Positions 1 through 36,859 of a DNA stretch of 64,000 bases are shown here, piece after piece. The translations under genes and the position numbers were made by a program. The notes under the pieces were generated by a model. The model worked only from the letters and a program-made list of their open reading frames with translations, did not search any database and had not been told where the DNA came from. The DNA is taken from positions 357,001 through 421,000 of the forward strand of contig JAWDGP010002623.1 in the NCBI GenBank assembly GCA_033675545.1. Reading direction: 5' to 3'. This DNA comes from Elysia crispata. Its lineage: Eukaryota > Mollusca > Gastropoda > Plakobranchidae. The stretch's first letter is position 1, and every line of letters starts with the position of its first letter.

Positions 1-84
1 CCAGTACCTCAGAACAGAGTGATCAACAAAACCTGGCTGAAATACATTAGAAAACATAAAGCAAGCCTCCCCCTCCAAACTTAC

Positions 85-23170
<23,086 letters not shown>

Positions 23171-23200
23171 GGTGCCAGACTTGTTGATATCCGACACGCC

Positions 23201-23208
23201 CTTATATA
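23201..23208 (-). promoter_or_regulatory. TATA-like box upstream of I-BAR start codon
   Basis: TATATAAG on the minus strand, its near end 31 bp upstream of the ATG. If used, the 5' UTR would be very short. An upstream non-coding exon is the alternative, and no clear splice acceptor decides between them. Confidence 0.35.
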
Positions 23209-24225
23209 ATCAAAAGTTCAGAGTGACCAGCTGATCACCTTTCGTTTCGCTTCGACTATGGAAGCGGATGCATTTAGCCAAAGGGGAAAAAAGGCCGATC
23301 ACAATAAGATGGGGACAACAGCACTTTAGAAATAATACTACCAACTGGAATTTTTTAAAAAGTTTGTACCGGTACTAATAACACACGGGAGATCAAACTA
23401 TAAATTAACATAAAGTCAAAGATGACTCTCAACCATTTGTCTAGGATTTATATTTATCGTTGATTGGGAAAGATTCATCTTCCAGTTATAAATCTATCGT
23501 TTATTAAGAGGAAAAAACCGTTTCCGTTTATCTTTCTTGTACTTTTGTAAAATCCGCCGTGACTGTCTTCAAATTAGTTTCATAAAGAGAAAAACAGTGT
23601 CTTTTTGTACAGCGCGTTTAAATGTTAAGTCAATTCTGGACACAAATTTAATTTCTCAAAGATTCGACCATTTTAACACGTTTTAAAAATATACATGGTC
23701 GGTTTTCTCCCTTTCAGAAGCACTAGGCAAAATGAGCGTTCACTATTTCTACGGGTAAATTACGGGTAAAATGTATCAGCATGAAGCAGAATATACATCA
23801 CGACTACTTTGTCTTGAATAAATCCTCGCAGCAAATCATTAGTGAAAAAGAATGGAAAAGATTAGGTTGTCATACGCTCTGGCCCGAAAACTTCAGAAGG
23901 AATAAAGTGGCAGTACCGCATAGCTCTTCCTGCCATCAAGTATAAAGCCAACGCTTTGATTGAGCAATTAGTTTCAATGTACCTAGGCTAAACGATTGTC
24001 ATCCGCATTCAATATTCCAGATTCTTTTCTCTCTTCCAGGCCTAGGCCTATGTTTCGCGTCGTGATGCTGCCGCCAAGTTAGACCAGACCTGACAAAGTC
24101 GATACGCTGTCAGGCAACAGGGCGTGTTCCAGTGTCGAATGGCGAAGCGGCAACACTAGATAGATCTATAGTCTCTCAACAGAGACGCTTATCCACGGCC
24201 ACGGTAAAGATTTTTCTCCCTGCTC

Positions 24226-24239
24226 GTTGCCAGAGCAAC
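24226..24239. promoter_or_regulatory. RFX-type X-box (perfect match)
   Basis: GTTGCCAGAGCAAC fits the X-box consensus GTNRCC-N(0-3)-RGYAAC with a 2-base spacer and no mismatch. It lies about 1.06 kb upstream of the I-BAR start codon, in a stretch (about 23,990-24,330) visibly richer in CpG than its surroundings. A distal promoter role is inference. Confidence 0.45.
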
Positions 24240-24277
24240 AATGGTTTCAAATAATCTCGATCCTTGTATTGCGGGAA

Positions 24278-24284
24278 TGACGTC
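24278..24284. promoter_or_regulatory. CRE-like site TGACGTC
   Basis: TGACGTCG, one base off the full palindromic CRE, 38 bp beyond the X-box in the same CpG-richer stretch. A 7-mer alone is weak evidence. Confidence 0.25.
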
Positions 24285-24339
24285 GGTATTCTTTTTTCGC
24301 TCATCTAAGTGTTCAGTCGGATCGAGATAATTTCGGGTT

Positions 24340-25810
24340 TTGTGTGAGAACGTGATCCAAAGAATGGCGATTCGGAAAATCTCATTTTAACGATCGATTT
24401 GCACGCCGTTTCTTTGGCAGCTCGCGTTAATATTTTTCAAAATAAAACACAGCTTTCTGTAATGTCAAGTGAATTTTGGAATTTGAGATTGGTCGTATAA
24501 TAATAATTTGACTGAATCGCATTACATCTGCACAGTCGTGTACGTAAAACCGTATGCAATATTTTTAAATTGTAATGTAGACGCATAATTACTAGATAAA
24601 CCCTATAAAGATTTTGAGGTAAACTGAGTTTAAAATAAATCCCCCCCAAAAAATACCTCTCAAAAAACAAAACAATGGAATTCCAAATTTCTAAAATCGC
24701 ACTTGCAAAGCAGACACACCCACACCTATCCAAACATACGACATGGTCATAATGTTGATTTGTTTTGAAGTCATTCAAACTTGATGCTAGATCTCTTATT
24801 CTTATAAACAACTTTAAGCTTTAATTTCATCAAAGAAACCCTTACCTACAAAGTTTAAGATTTACAATGTTTGGTCGCTGTGAAACTCGGACTTAGATAT
24901 GCATTATTATAATAAAGTAAAACTTCATTGATCTTCCGAACACCCCTTCATTCTTCTTATTGCCTGTTAAATAAACCTCTGTCTTATAAGTTTAGACCTA
25001 GATATCAGATGAAATTTAGAAAAGTTAAGTTAAGGTCGAGTAGGACAGCTAAACTATAAACATTGGGAAAAAATAAGCAAGACTAATATGCGAATAAAGA
25101 TACCGCCTATATCTTTCGAGCAGCGGATGTATACAGATCTGCTAAACTTGAAATTTACATGGAAGTTAATTAAGTTACTGAGAACATTGAACCTGAAAAT
25201 CTGAATTACTGAATTATGTATGGTAGTAGGTATTATTATTATAAGGCGACATCTCCTTCAGAAGAAATTTTTTTAAAATTATGTCTCTGCTTAGGAAATG
25301 AAGGCCAACTACTTATCGAGAGGTATACTACTCTAGAGTAAACAGACCTGTGTCTTCTCGAAAAGTAATCAATCGTATACGCACTGGGAGAAGGTCGCAT
25401 TAAAAGTTCACCCTTGCTGCCTCCGATCGAACAGTGTGATATCCGATCTAGATCTGAATCTCACGATACAGAATAGATGTTACAACAGATAGCTGTTATT
25501 TTCAATGCGCAACAAAATGATCTAAGGAAGTATGTGAATAATTCATAAACTAAATTATATGGATTAAATATGAAACTAACTTATGCTGTTTCCAAGTACT
25601 TGCCCTCGTCTCCACAGAGGTGGGAGACAGGTGACTAAACCGCTCAATCAGCATCTGGTACCCATGGCAATCCCAACCTCGGAATTCAGGAGGTAAAAAC
25701 CACGCACAAGGCAGACATCACGAATTTATTTTTATAGCAGCTTTAGATTGATTGGCTCTATTATTTTAAAGCTATAGAGCTCCAACAAACTCTGACTTGG
25801 TGTTCTGTTT
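24340..25810. other. Intergenic DNA upstream of the I-BAR gene
   Basis: No ORF with family resemblance, RNA gene or transposon motif recognised. Confidence 0.55.
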
Positions 25811-25813
25811 ACA

Positions 25814-26008
<195 letters not shown>

Positions 26009-26927
26009 TTAAGGTCTCAAGCCAGTTATGACAAAAGTTAAGAAAAGATATGATAATAACACAAAAAAGACATGCACGTGTTTACATTGGGGAACTGAAA
26101 CTATTAAATGATTTGGGAGCAAAATATAAAGTTAATGTCAAAAATCGATTGAGCATCTTCACTTAGAAACCAAAGAACAAATAATTGTGAAAAAAAATAT
26201 ACAATAAAAACATTTTTCATGGGAACTAGACTGCCATAAAAGCTTAAAAGAAACAAGGCACGCCGTAGATGTCTTAGGGAAAATTGGATCTTAAGCTTGT
26301 GAGAGAGGCAAGGAAAACACATCTAAACATAAAACTATCCACAATGACATGCAAATTAATGCTGTGAAGCGAAAGAACCTTGGCTTAACAGCAAATGTCT
26401 AAGCATTGAGTCTAAATGCAAAGAATACTCACGACGAGGTTTAACTTCTTATTGGCAAAATAAAAGTCAAATTAAACAAAAGGACTTTCATCAACGATAA
26501 CCATAGAAAACTATTATTTGAATCTGACGACATAAAAGACAAATGGTGAGCTGTTTGGCGACAGAAGACCAGAGCTGGCAACTGAATAGAGCTTGAACAG
26601 TCCTCCAACTCTGAGAAATTAGACTGGCAAGCATGTCTGGTGGGAAAGCGCAAGGTGAGGGTAGAGTTTTAACACAAAAGTTATAATTACTAGGGGGCCT
26701 TAGTTTCGGCTGTGTTTGTGACCTGTTCAACGACAAATACTCTTCTGGCTGTAAATCCCCTTTGGCGAGATCTGAAAACATTGCACTCCCTTAAAAGCCA
26801 AAGCTAGAGGATGCTCAGGTTTCTGGAAGACTAGTTTGATGCCACATGTGACCATGCCTGTGTTAAAAGTAATCATTTGCAGAATCAAAGGTTAGATTAG
26901 TTAAAAGGTCCATGCGGAAGTTAGGAC

Positions 26928-27110
26928 TCAGAGAAAACAGTGCCGAGCCAATAGTGCCACAAGAGAAGCCATATTTTGCCTCAACAGCTCAACATAGAAT
27001 ACATTGCAGCGCAGGAAGAGATGTTCGCTTGTTTCATCGATTACGCCTAGGCACTTGACCGAGTTCACCATGTAAAAATCATCAACTGCTTTGAAAGAAT
27101 TGGCAAACAT
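26928..27110 (-). pseudogene. Possible LINE C-terminal zinc-knuckle fragment
   Basis: A 60-residue minus-strand frame contains CLGVIDETSEHLFLRC. It resembles the Cys...ETxEHLFLxC zinc-knuckle motif that ends many jockey/I/R1-type LINE ORF2 proteins. No RT or RNase H motif is seen next to it on this strand. The resemblance is short. Confidence 0.3.
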
Positions 27111-27194
27111 GGCAAAGATCGCTTATCTCTATCGTCATAAAAAAGTCAAGCTACTACAGGGAATGTGTCTACTTTCATATCAATAAAAACAGGC

Positions 27195-27660
27195 CTACGA
27201 GAAGGCTGTGTCCTTTCACCTCACTCATTAAACATCTCCACTGAGTTTCTTTTCCGCGAAAGCAAAGTCTCCAAGGTATTAACATTGTTGGCCATAATAT
27301 GAACAACTTGAGATACACTGACGACACAGTTCTGAGACAGACCTTCAGAAATTGCTAGAAATGGTTAAAGATAACAAAGAACAAAGAGAATTAAACTGAA
27401 GTTATAGTCATGTCAAGGTACTCAGGAACAAGGGTTACATTTTGTGTCAATGGAAAGAAGTTGAAGCAAGTACATCATGTCAAGTACCTTGGAAAACAAG
27501 TGACAATGAACAGAAAATCTTGGGGGGTGGGGGGGGGGGATAGAGATTGCGAAAACTCAGTTTAGCCAAATGAATCGAATACTAAAGTCTGACTTAATTG
27601 CCACAAAAACCAACAAATGCTATCTACATTCTGCCCTGCTTTACGGCTGAGAAAAGCGAA
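27195..27660 (+). pseudogene. RTE-type LINE reverse transcriptase fragment, frameshifted
   Basis: Plus-strand translation in shifting frames gives TGLREGCVLSPHSLN (RT motif G-R-GCVLSP), then NISTEFLFRESK, a decayed YADD region (LRYTDDTVL), FCVNGKKLKQVHHVKYLG and IAKTQFSQMNRILKS. It ends at LHSALLYG. This is the order of RT domains 4-7 and the thumb in endonuclease-reverse transcriptase LINEs. Frameshifts, stops and a poly-G insertion (near 27,530) show it is dead. Endonuclease and early RT parts are absent (5' truncation). Confidence 0.75.
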
Positions 27661-27669
27661 AGACGAAAA

Positions 27670-30600
27670 AAAAAAAAAAATGAACAACTTTCGAGATGTG
27701 AATTTTCCGATGTGAATGTCGCATCATTTTAAAGCGAAAATATACCAACAAAAAAAGTATGAACTTTAGAATACAAATTATAAGTTTCATTCTTATTCTT
27801 ACCCGCATACATACACAATCATACAGTACCAACATCTTTGATTTGTATACTAGCTTAGGCCACCCAGACCTTCACCCTAGTTCACCGCTGTCCCCAAGGA
27901 CGTCTCGGTAGGCCTAAATTATATCCGGCTCTAAGCTTTTGGTTCTATTTTGACCATGCGCTTTGGAAAGAGCAAACTGGTTTGTCAGTTTTCTTGCACA
28001 GCAAGCATTTTCACCAATATCCAGCTTCAATGGAGACAAAAACAATACATCTTATCTACAGGTAGGGCGATAATGATAATTATCATTGTTAAAGTTGTCG
28101 AATAAAACTGGCCGATCACTTATTAAATTAATTATGTCGCTATATAAGTACTAAAGTAGATCTAGTCGCTTATTTGATGATTTATGCTCCATTGCCACTA
28201 CAAAGGCGTCATTAAAGAATGCGGGCTGAATACTACACATCATTGGTTAAGATATTAAGTAGATCTAGATCTAATCCAGATGCTAACCATTACCATATCT
28301 AGCTCTATTTTGTTGAAATCAATTTACTTTTAATTTTATTTTTACGATATGCCGAAACAGCCGTAGGACTCCCGATTGGGCACGTTGGCTTAGTATATTA
28401 AGATTTATATAAGATGATATAGGATATAATATTATGGTGCCGTAATTTTTTTCGTGTGGAGTACAATTTCTTTCGGAACGACATCCGAATGGGCACGGTA
28501 CCTGTATCTTCCTAAGAAGGGCTTTGTTTGATCGGGCCATATAAAAAGATTAAGGTTGGTTTTTGTATGTGCAAATCATTTTCTTACAGTAAATTACCAA
28601 TAAATAAAAACAAACCTTGGGCATCATATAATCCTCATATCTAATCGGAAGTCCTACCAATAAATAAAGAATAAACAACAAAACTGAAATTAAATTATGA
28701 GTTCCCTAATGAAATCAAATTCACTTCAAAATATTGCCAGATGTGCATTTATCATCGGTTTTTTTTATAATATTATTGTTAATACTGATATTGTTCTTTT
28801 TTTGTCACCATCAACGTACTGATCATCACCACCACCACCACCAACAAAATCTCTGTGACGCTGGCGGAAAATGAGGACCATTAATCAGCATTTCTAGACC
28901 ACCTAAGCACGTCAAATTTGTCATAAATTGTAAATTGCCCTAAAGATTGGAGTGTTAATATTACTTTTCACCAAAAGTGTTTTGTTTTTTGGAAAATTAA
29001 AGGTAAAAATATGGTTGTTTTCTTAAAAGAAAAAGGCGATTGTGCGATATATTTCTTATAAGCACAGTGGGCAGAGATGGCAGGAATAAAACGGAAAGTA
29101 GTCCTGCAATGTAGGCGGCGGCAGTTATGAAACCGTATGTAATAGATCTACAATCATGCTATAGAGTAATATCTAAGTAATATCTACATTCATAACGGCT
29201 TTCTTTTTTTCTCATGATTTGCACTTCGGACAGTTTTCTCCTGCATCCACATTCAAGAATTATAGTCTTGGCAACTATTGGTCTCATGTTCTCTTATCAT
29301 TTACCACAAATGGTAGGAAAATTGGTAGCTGTTACCACCTCAGAAAGACCTTTAACAATATTTATTGAGCTTCCAGTATCTAGGTAAGATCAAAAGCTTT
29401 GTCAATAATCGTTACTGTGCTAAATTTTTCAAGTTAGTTTTTTCTTTGTTATAAAAAAAAACCATGAAAAGTTTTTCCCCTTTTGATAAAAAATTACTTG
29501 CACTTCATGCTATCAATTGTCACAGTAAGAAATGTAAATGTGAGAAAGGACTTTCAGCATAATCATAGTATTTAAATCTATACAGCAGCAGAAGGATGAA
29601 AACGGCAGGTTTCGCGAGCAACCATTGATTTTAGTCAACGACCAAATAACTACCTTTCCCTCAGACTATTGAATTATTTTTTTTTATTTCCTCTCTTGAT
29701 ATATATATTTATATGGTTCTCTTGTCATATCGCTTTCTCTTCCAACTCTATTTTGACCTTCCTTGCTTCCTTTCCATTTCCTATGTCTGTGTATCAATCT
29801 CTCTTTTTCACCTCTCTCCGTCTCATTCTCTATCATACACAGTTTAAAACCGATAGTAGCAATGTTTAAAACAAACTGTACCATGCACCTTTCAAGTTCT
29901 GAAAAGGTTCAAGCTCTAAAAATCGCTGAGCTAAGTACTTAGCTTATGATGACGACAGTCTCAAGGTTTTTCCAAAGCCAATACTCGTTCAACCAATAAC
30001 TTACTGTAGATCTACATTGTTATCTGCAAGTCTTTTTAAGAAATAGAATTCCATAATTTCAGTAGTATTGCCTCGAGCGTTTTGAGCGTGTTGTTGAACT
30101 CTGAGCATGCTCAATTTCGCTTGCACTATTATGTGAGTGTGTGAGCGTTTGATTATAACCTATTTAACACCTTTGGCCACGAGATGACCCAATTTGATCG
30201 TTGCACTGACTTTCTCGCAGCCTCCATTTTCCTGCTCACTCCTTCAGCCAATAGTAAGTCTAGATTTTACTGCCACAGAACATAGATCTATGTCCTCACG
30301 GCCACACAGTTTCACCTTTTTCCGTGTTAACCAGAACATCAAACCAGGACGATCATTCTTAGTAAAATAAGAGTAGTGTCTTTATTATTAGTCTTATCGT
30401 TGGAAGATAGTGTTGCACTCATATTCTTGAGACCAAGGCAAACATAATTTCGTCACTAAAATGGAATGGTGTGTTTGCATTTTGACGCCTCGAAGTTTGC
30501 TAAATATAGATTTGGATTTCACAAAATTTACTGCTTATTCTAATTGTTTACCATAATCAAGATCTAGTCTGTCTCAGGTTTATTCAAACCTGAAGATAAT

Positions 30601-31200
30601 TTTTTTTTTGGTTGAAACACGATTAAAATCATGTTGACAAAAAAAGCCATGATTAATTCAAACATCTTAAACTAGACTCTAATCACTACTGTCGTATATT
30701 GGTTTGAGTATAGCTTTTTATTCGTTATTATGAAGGCTCTTGTTTGACGTGAAACACCTAGAAATAAATACTTATGCAAGGAGACGTGTGGGTGCATGGT
30801 ATTCAAGTAAAGTATAAAACACCGATTAAAAATCCACGAAGCAGGAATTCGTCGCAGAAGCCTAAATATTCTGTATCAGTGAGGTAAGTAACCTGTCTTG
30901 AAATCTCGACTCTTTCGGCTGGTTCTAGCGATTTGGCTGTCGCCAAGTAAGCCTGAGGTCTTGCCGAACATATGTCTAGTGTCTTAAAGAGGATCGTAAT
31001 TTCTCGATTTTAAGAATTACTCAGCGCTCTTTATCGTGGAAAGATAGTGTTAAAATATAATTGGTGCTCACCATTTAATATGTAGCTGTACGTGAATCTG
31101 CAGAATGTTTCAATCCTAACTGCATCGTTTTGCGAGGGACTGAAACTGTGCAGATACATACATGTGCCACAATAAAGACTGATTGGTAAACTGATACGAG
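27670..31200. other. Intergenic DNA without recognisable genes
   Basis: AT-rich. Short poly-A/T and a CCACCA run near 28,830 are the only structures seen, besides several TAGATCTA words (see findings). Confidence 0.55.
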
Positions 31201-31219
31201 ACAGGCATTTTGTAATCAG

Positions 31220-31420
<201 letters not shown>

Positions 31421-32261
31421 GAGTGAGTGAAATTGGATGTACCAAAAAGCGATTCAGTGAATGTGTTTGGAGAAGTCTGTTAATGACCTTGTCAGGCTTC
31501 AGACTATTACTCACCGTATCTGATTGTCTCACACATGGCTCTCTTCTCACACGTCTGAAATAGGTTAAAGATAACTTGATAAGGCAGGAGTTTTGAGAGA
31601 TTTAGAAGGAATCGGTGAGCAAATAGGGAGGACGATATGGCGAAGAGAACGGACGAACAGAGGGAAAGATTGCGGTAGCGAAAGAGTAGAGTGAGAGGTT
31701 GCATAAGGAACGAGAAGGAAAAGGAAGGAAGGATGGATGTAAAACTAATTTTGTAGGATGGATTTGTTGGACCGTCGAGAAGAGGGAGGAAGTCGCACAG
31801 GAAGATAATTAGAGGTTAAAGGGTAAAGCATTCTTTTTTTTATTTTTGGAAACTTTATTTTAATTGTCCGAGACATTTGACAGCAAGCAGCAAAGATAAG
31901 GGTCGGTTTTCGCTTTTCTTCAAATTAGAATGACAATTAAAATTGAAATACTCTTAATTCATTTGTTCGTGGAGAAAAGAGTAATACCTACAATAAAACA
32001 GACCATTTTGCTGCTCAGGAAATCGGATGCCTTTTCGTTTAGCAAGGTCTCAAATTTATCCGCCTATTCGACTGTTTTTCTCTATCTGAGGTGCGAACTG
32101 GTTGAAATGGTTATAAACCATTTCTTTGAAATGAATCCCAATTTAAATTTCGCCTAAGCTATTACATATGAAAGATAAAAGATAGATTTTAAATATTCCT
32201 GCAATAACATGGTTGTGTAAAGATATAATTACAGTTGTTAGGCTTTAATTTATTACCCATC

Positions 32262-32262
<1 letters not shown>

Positions 32263-32315
<53 letters not shown>
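32263..32315. repeat. (TA)n microsatellite
   Basis: About 26 TA dinucleotides; self-complementary, so prone to cruciform extrusion. Confidence 0.97.
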
Positions 32316-32317
<2 letters not shown>

Positions 32318-33059
32318 TGTATTCATACTATTTTTAAGCACTGTACAGTCATCGGAATTGTAGACTTGATGTTAAGTGATAACGTTAATAAATTAGAGAA
32401 GAAACTTCTTTATAGTCAACTTCGATCATTTTGAAAAGTAAAAAAAAAGCCTTTGAAAAATGACTTTTACAGCTTGTGCCTTAAATATTACCGAAAAGAC
32501 CGCAAAAACACATCGGAGCGGCATCCTCTAACATTTGCGATTGCTTTTGAAACCGAAGAAACCTCTAAAGTGTACCGTAACTGAGATATCAGGTTTAAAA
32601 TTTCGGTTTTAACTCATAACATGACAGGTTTTGGTCAGCTTTAAAACGCATGCAGAGTCTAGCAATTTAGCTTTTCTCAACATATCAGAGTGTAATCTTA
32701 ACCATAGGAATCGTAGGTAGATCTTCATCTTGGAAGAAAAAAAAAGGAGGAAGGGGGTGGGGAGAAGAAATTTGAAAATAACCTGAGCTAATCATTCTCT
32801 ATATGTATTTAAAAAAAAGCGTAAGCTGCTACCTAAAATTGTTTAGAGGATATGCAGAAGCGCTGACAGTGTAGTTTTTTCGAAAACATATAATTTGGAA
32901 GTAGTGCATTCTTGACTGCTGTTTTCTTTTAATCGACTACGATCTAGTATGGTATCACAAATAATTTTTTGCTCTCCAAAACAGAAGGGGAGGCTCATCG
33001 AAAACCTTACAAGCTTTAGTGTCAGCCTAAGAATATTTATTTTGAAAAATTATCTGTTA

Positions 33060-33860
33060 AGTGACCTCGTTCTGCAGATGGTAGGTGATATTGAGTTTTG
33101 TGCGTTCAAAGGATGTTGTGGCTTTGGGTAACAATGACTCTACTCTACTTGACTTAAAGATCCTACTCCAAGCAACCACCAAAGTGTCCATCGGGTACCC
33201 ACATGCGGAGAAAAAAATCTCTCATTCGTGCACAGTCAGACTGAAAGTCTGAATCGTCTTGGCAATGTCGACGCAGGTAGAGCATTAATTTGTGAGTAAG
33301 GGATAGACTTCTTACAGGACATAGGGTGAGAGGAGTTGTATGTTAAATAGGCGTGGCTGTCCGTGGGCTTGTGATAGACAGACGGATGTAATGAGTTTTC
33401 CCTAAGAGTGATCTTGATATCCAGAAAATTAACCGAAGTCGTAGATACTTCGGAAGTGAAGGAGATAGAAAGATTGAAATGTTTCACAAAGTCAATGTAT
33501 CTGCGAAGTTCCTCTTTTGACAACGTAGAAGATACCAAAACCATCATCAATGTAACGGTGATAATCTTCCGGCTAAGAACCTTGGTAAGTATTTCGGATT
33601 TCGATTTCAGGCTAACCCATGAAAAGGCACGCATAAGTAGGACCCATCATTGTTCCCATCGCTGCGCAACTGATTTGTTCAAAGAACTCGCCACTTTGAA
33701 CCGTGACTTGTTTTCGAAATGGGTAATTGGTCCTCAGAGGGAATATATGTTCAACACTTATTTTCCCAAAACTATGAGGTTTGAAGATCAGGAGGAGCTT
33801 AAAAGAATTTCTTAAAACCATTTCCATCGGTACTGTTGTTTTTTTTTTATATACCATTAA
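33060..33860 (-). pseudogene. Penelope-like retroelement RT core, frameshifted
   Basis: One minus-strand frame gives GEFFEQISCAAMGTMMGPTYAC then LFMG, the typical PLE motif around RT domain 4. It runs on to HRYIDDGFGIF with the catalytic YIDD intact. An overlapping frame gives FVKHFNLSISFTSE, VNFLDIKITL, SVYHKPTDSHAYL and SSHPMSCKKSIPYSQ, the characteristic PLE thumb region. A third frame near 33,090-33,200 gives CGYPMDTLVVAWSR. At least two frameshifts and several stops show a pseudogene. No GIY-YIG domain follows, so this is an internal fragment. Confidence 0.85.
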
Positions 33861-33869
33861 TCTTTTTCC

Positions 33870-35390
33870 TTCTCAGGGCTTATCGTGGACTCGCAAAGTA
33901 CGCAGCTTCCAAAGGTGTGTATTTGTGGATGCTTTCCATGCATCACTCGGTTTACATTCGATGGCACCTTTTTATTGCGGATGCTTTGTTTCCAAGTTTG
34001 ACGTTGCCTCTGAACAGATAAGCTCCTTAAAAATTTGTACTTTTTTGAATAAATATATTCTGGCTATTGTTATTTAATTATTGCAAATTTTTTCCCGCAC
34101 AAATTTGATCTAGAGATTTTCTTTTAAACCATTGGCCTCGATTTATCATTTCATAGGGGAGTCGACGCTTTTCCTTCCCTATCTATCCATTCATTTCCCT
34201 TTGCTTTTCTTTATTCATCTGTCTGTCTTTTCAATCAACCCATTTCTTTCCCCTATTTCCCCTCCCCCTCTTTCTCTCTTTTCCTTTCTCTGTCTGCCTG
34301 TCTCTCTTTCTCTGTCTTTTTCTCTCGCAATCCTGTTCACTATCTTTCACTCCACTTTCACAATAATATTTCTTTAATTGTTTATCTATTTAGCATACTT
34401 AGCTATTTGTACTTTCACTAATTTTTCTCTTTCTGTATTTTATAAATAGATTCTAATTATTTAGCTACTTATTTATACACTTTTAAAAAAATATTTACCC
34501 TTATTATATTCACTATTTTTCATGACCTTTTAACGCATTTTTAGGTAGATCTAGATCTTTGTACATAGATCTAAAACTCGTTTTATAGCCTTCTTTATTT
34601 TTATAGATTGTATATCATATTTTTATGTGAATACACCTGTGTGAATTCTTGTTCTTGTTGTAATGACGGATGAAGGCGGAAATCCGAAAGCTTACGCGCT
34701 TTGTTTTGCTTTGTAAATTTTGGAGCTGCACTCTACACAATGTTCATATTAACTACCCGTAAAGTAAAAAAAGACAAAAAACAAAACAAAGGGAAAAAAA
34801 TAAACATGCGGGGCAATACCAATTTCGAAGATGAAAAGAAAAGAATAAGACAAAGAAAAATATAACCAAAACAACAATCTACCAACAGACGAGAGATAAG
34901 GTACGCGACTTTACCCCAAAAGTGTAGGAGAGAAAAAAATAAAAAAAAAACTCTGTGGTGTTTCACCGACAAAAGAGCAATTTCAAACTCGTCCCGAGCA
35001 CCGAGTTCTGTAGGAAAAGGGAAAGAAAAATAGAAGCAACTTTAGAGGAAGAGAATTAAATTTTTTTTAGTAAACCGGCGAATTGTTTCTATAAAGGTCA
35101 AACAAACAAAAAAATAATAAATAGATGGTCCAGACTGACCAGATTCTGAGCAAAATTGCAAAAATTAAGAATCTGGATCTAGGATTTTAACGCATATAAT
35201 AGGCCTAATGTCCATGAGGAATACAAAATACACATAAAGAAAGAAATGAAGTATTTTAAATGTGGCACAATCCTGCAGGATAAACTCTAGATCTACTTTC
35301 TTTGTATCTAGTGGAAAAAGAAAGGAAATTAATTATAGAATACTATTTTTAAAAGTTTTTAAAGTTCTAAATTTTTAGTGAGTGATATCA
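33870..35390. other. Intergenic, pyrimidine-rich patch
   Basis: CT-rich degenerate DNA at 34,170-34,330, otherwise nothing recognised. TAGATCTA words occur at 34,546, 34,566 and 35,288. Confidence 0.5.
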
Positions 35391-35394
35391 GTTT

Positions 35395-36200
35395 TGGCCA
35401 GGACCATGTCGACCGCTCCAGCCAAATCTCGATTACACCACACCACTCTCATTAATAAAATAATACGGCACTAAAAATGTTACTGAAAAGTGTATTTTTA
35501 CAATATTTCAAGACACATCATGTATGACATAGACTTTTGCTGGTTATTTAATGCAGTCGAAAACTTAAGTTGAATGTTCCAGTTGGCGAAGTTATCTAAA
35601 TAGCAATGGGAAACTATGTCACTTCTTGTACAGAGCTCTTTGCACCAGCAGTCTACTTCTGCACACGGTCAGTAGTGTTTTCTTTACTTTGTGCGCTACG
35701 TTTATCACAATGTTTCAAAACGGGATACTTGCTTCCAGATTCACTGTCACCCATTCTTTCAAATGATTTATGGCTGGCATTCTGGTTGAAGTAAGCAAGG
35801 GTGATTTCGATAATACGGATTTTTATCAGATCAGAGAACAACTGAAATCATTCAATTTTTTTCCTTTTGTACTCTAGTCACATTTATTATCTCTGGTTAT
35901 TGTCATGCTCCAAGTGCACCCAAAGTAGTTGGTTTATCAACTTCTGTTGATACGTGACTCTCTTTCACGTTGTCAACATCATCAAAGGAAGCTAACACAC
36001 TTTCTGGTACTGAATGTTTAAAGTCTTCTAAATAATTATTGCCATGTGTATGCTTAACGTTGCAAAACATTTTTGAATTGAATGAGGTTCATTGCTCAAG
36101 GAACCCTCAGATGGTGCTTCACTTTCTGACTATTTACAACTATACTCAACCCCGATAACACTTTTAAAATACATTTTCTGCCAGAACCTGAGCCAGTTAT
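35395..36200. repeat. Diverged direct duplication, copy 1 (unknown)
   Basis: Shares collinear blocks with 36,860-37,220. CACTTCTTGTACAGAGCTCT at 35,618 pairs with CACTTCTTACACCATGCTCT at 37,038. GAAAAGTGTAT at 35,490 pairs with GAAAAGTGTATGCAATATTA at 36,915. CAACTATACTCAACCC near 36,138 pairs with ATAACTATACCCCACA near 37,158. The offset is about 1,420 bp, then about 1,020 bp, implying a 0.4 kb gap. Nature unknown; a non-coding transposon part is possible. Confidence 0.5.
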
Positions 36201-36859
36201 TGCAACAGCTGAAAAAGCAAAGCGAGCGCATTCCCTTTAAAAGTCACTTTCAATGTTTGAGCTAAGATTCGACAATATTTTTAACCGGGACTTGTTATTG
36301 ATACTGAAGTTTTTCAGACAAAACTTTTTGTACAAAATTAAGCTCTGCTTCAAGTCCCTTTTATTTGCATTTAACATTAACATGTATTTGTAGAATATGC
36401 AGATATTTACATACAAGAAGTTGATTCTACTGATCAATGACCTTTGCATAATTCTCCATGTTACATCTTCATGGGTTAAGGGTAGCCTGAAACAACAAAA
36501 ATTACACAGCAAAATTTAAATTGGGTGCAAATGCATTGAATTGATACAATTTAAAGACCTTTATTAAATAACAAGTTAACAAAAACTCAGAATCGACGTG
36601 GATTACAGGGCCTGCCGTGACAGTGTTCGTGACGGTTTTAGTATTCTTGTCTAGGCCTTATCCGGGCCGCAAAGTGAACACAATATGTAAATATATAGAT
36701 GAACTGAACAGAGCACCTGAGGTTGCACCTGTGAGCTCGGCTAATCTCTTCCAAATCATCTGCTCTCTTATCTCTTTAAATCTAGCAGTCAGAATAAGGA
36801 GAATATGGAATCGCTTCCATTGCACCAATGAGTGGCAGTTTAACCAAGAATATTCACAG

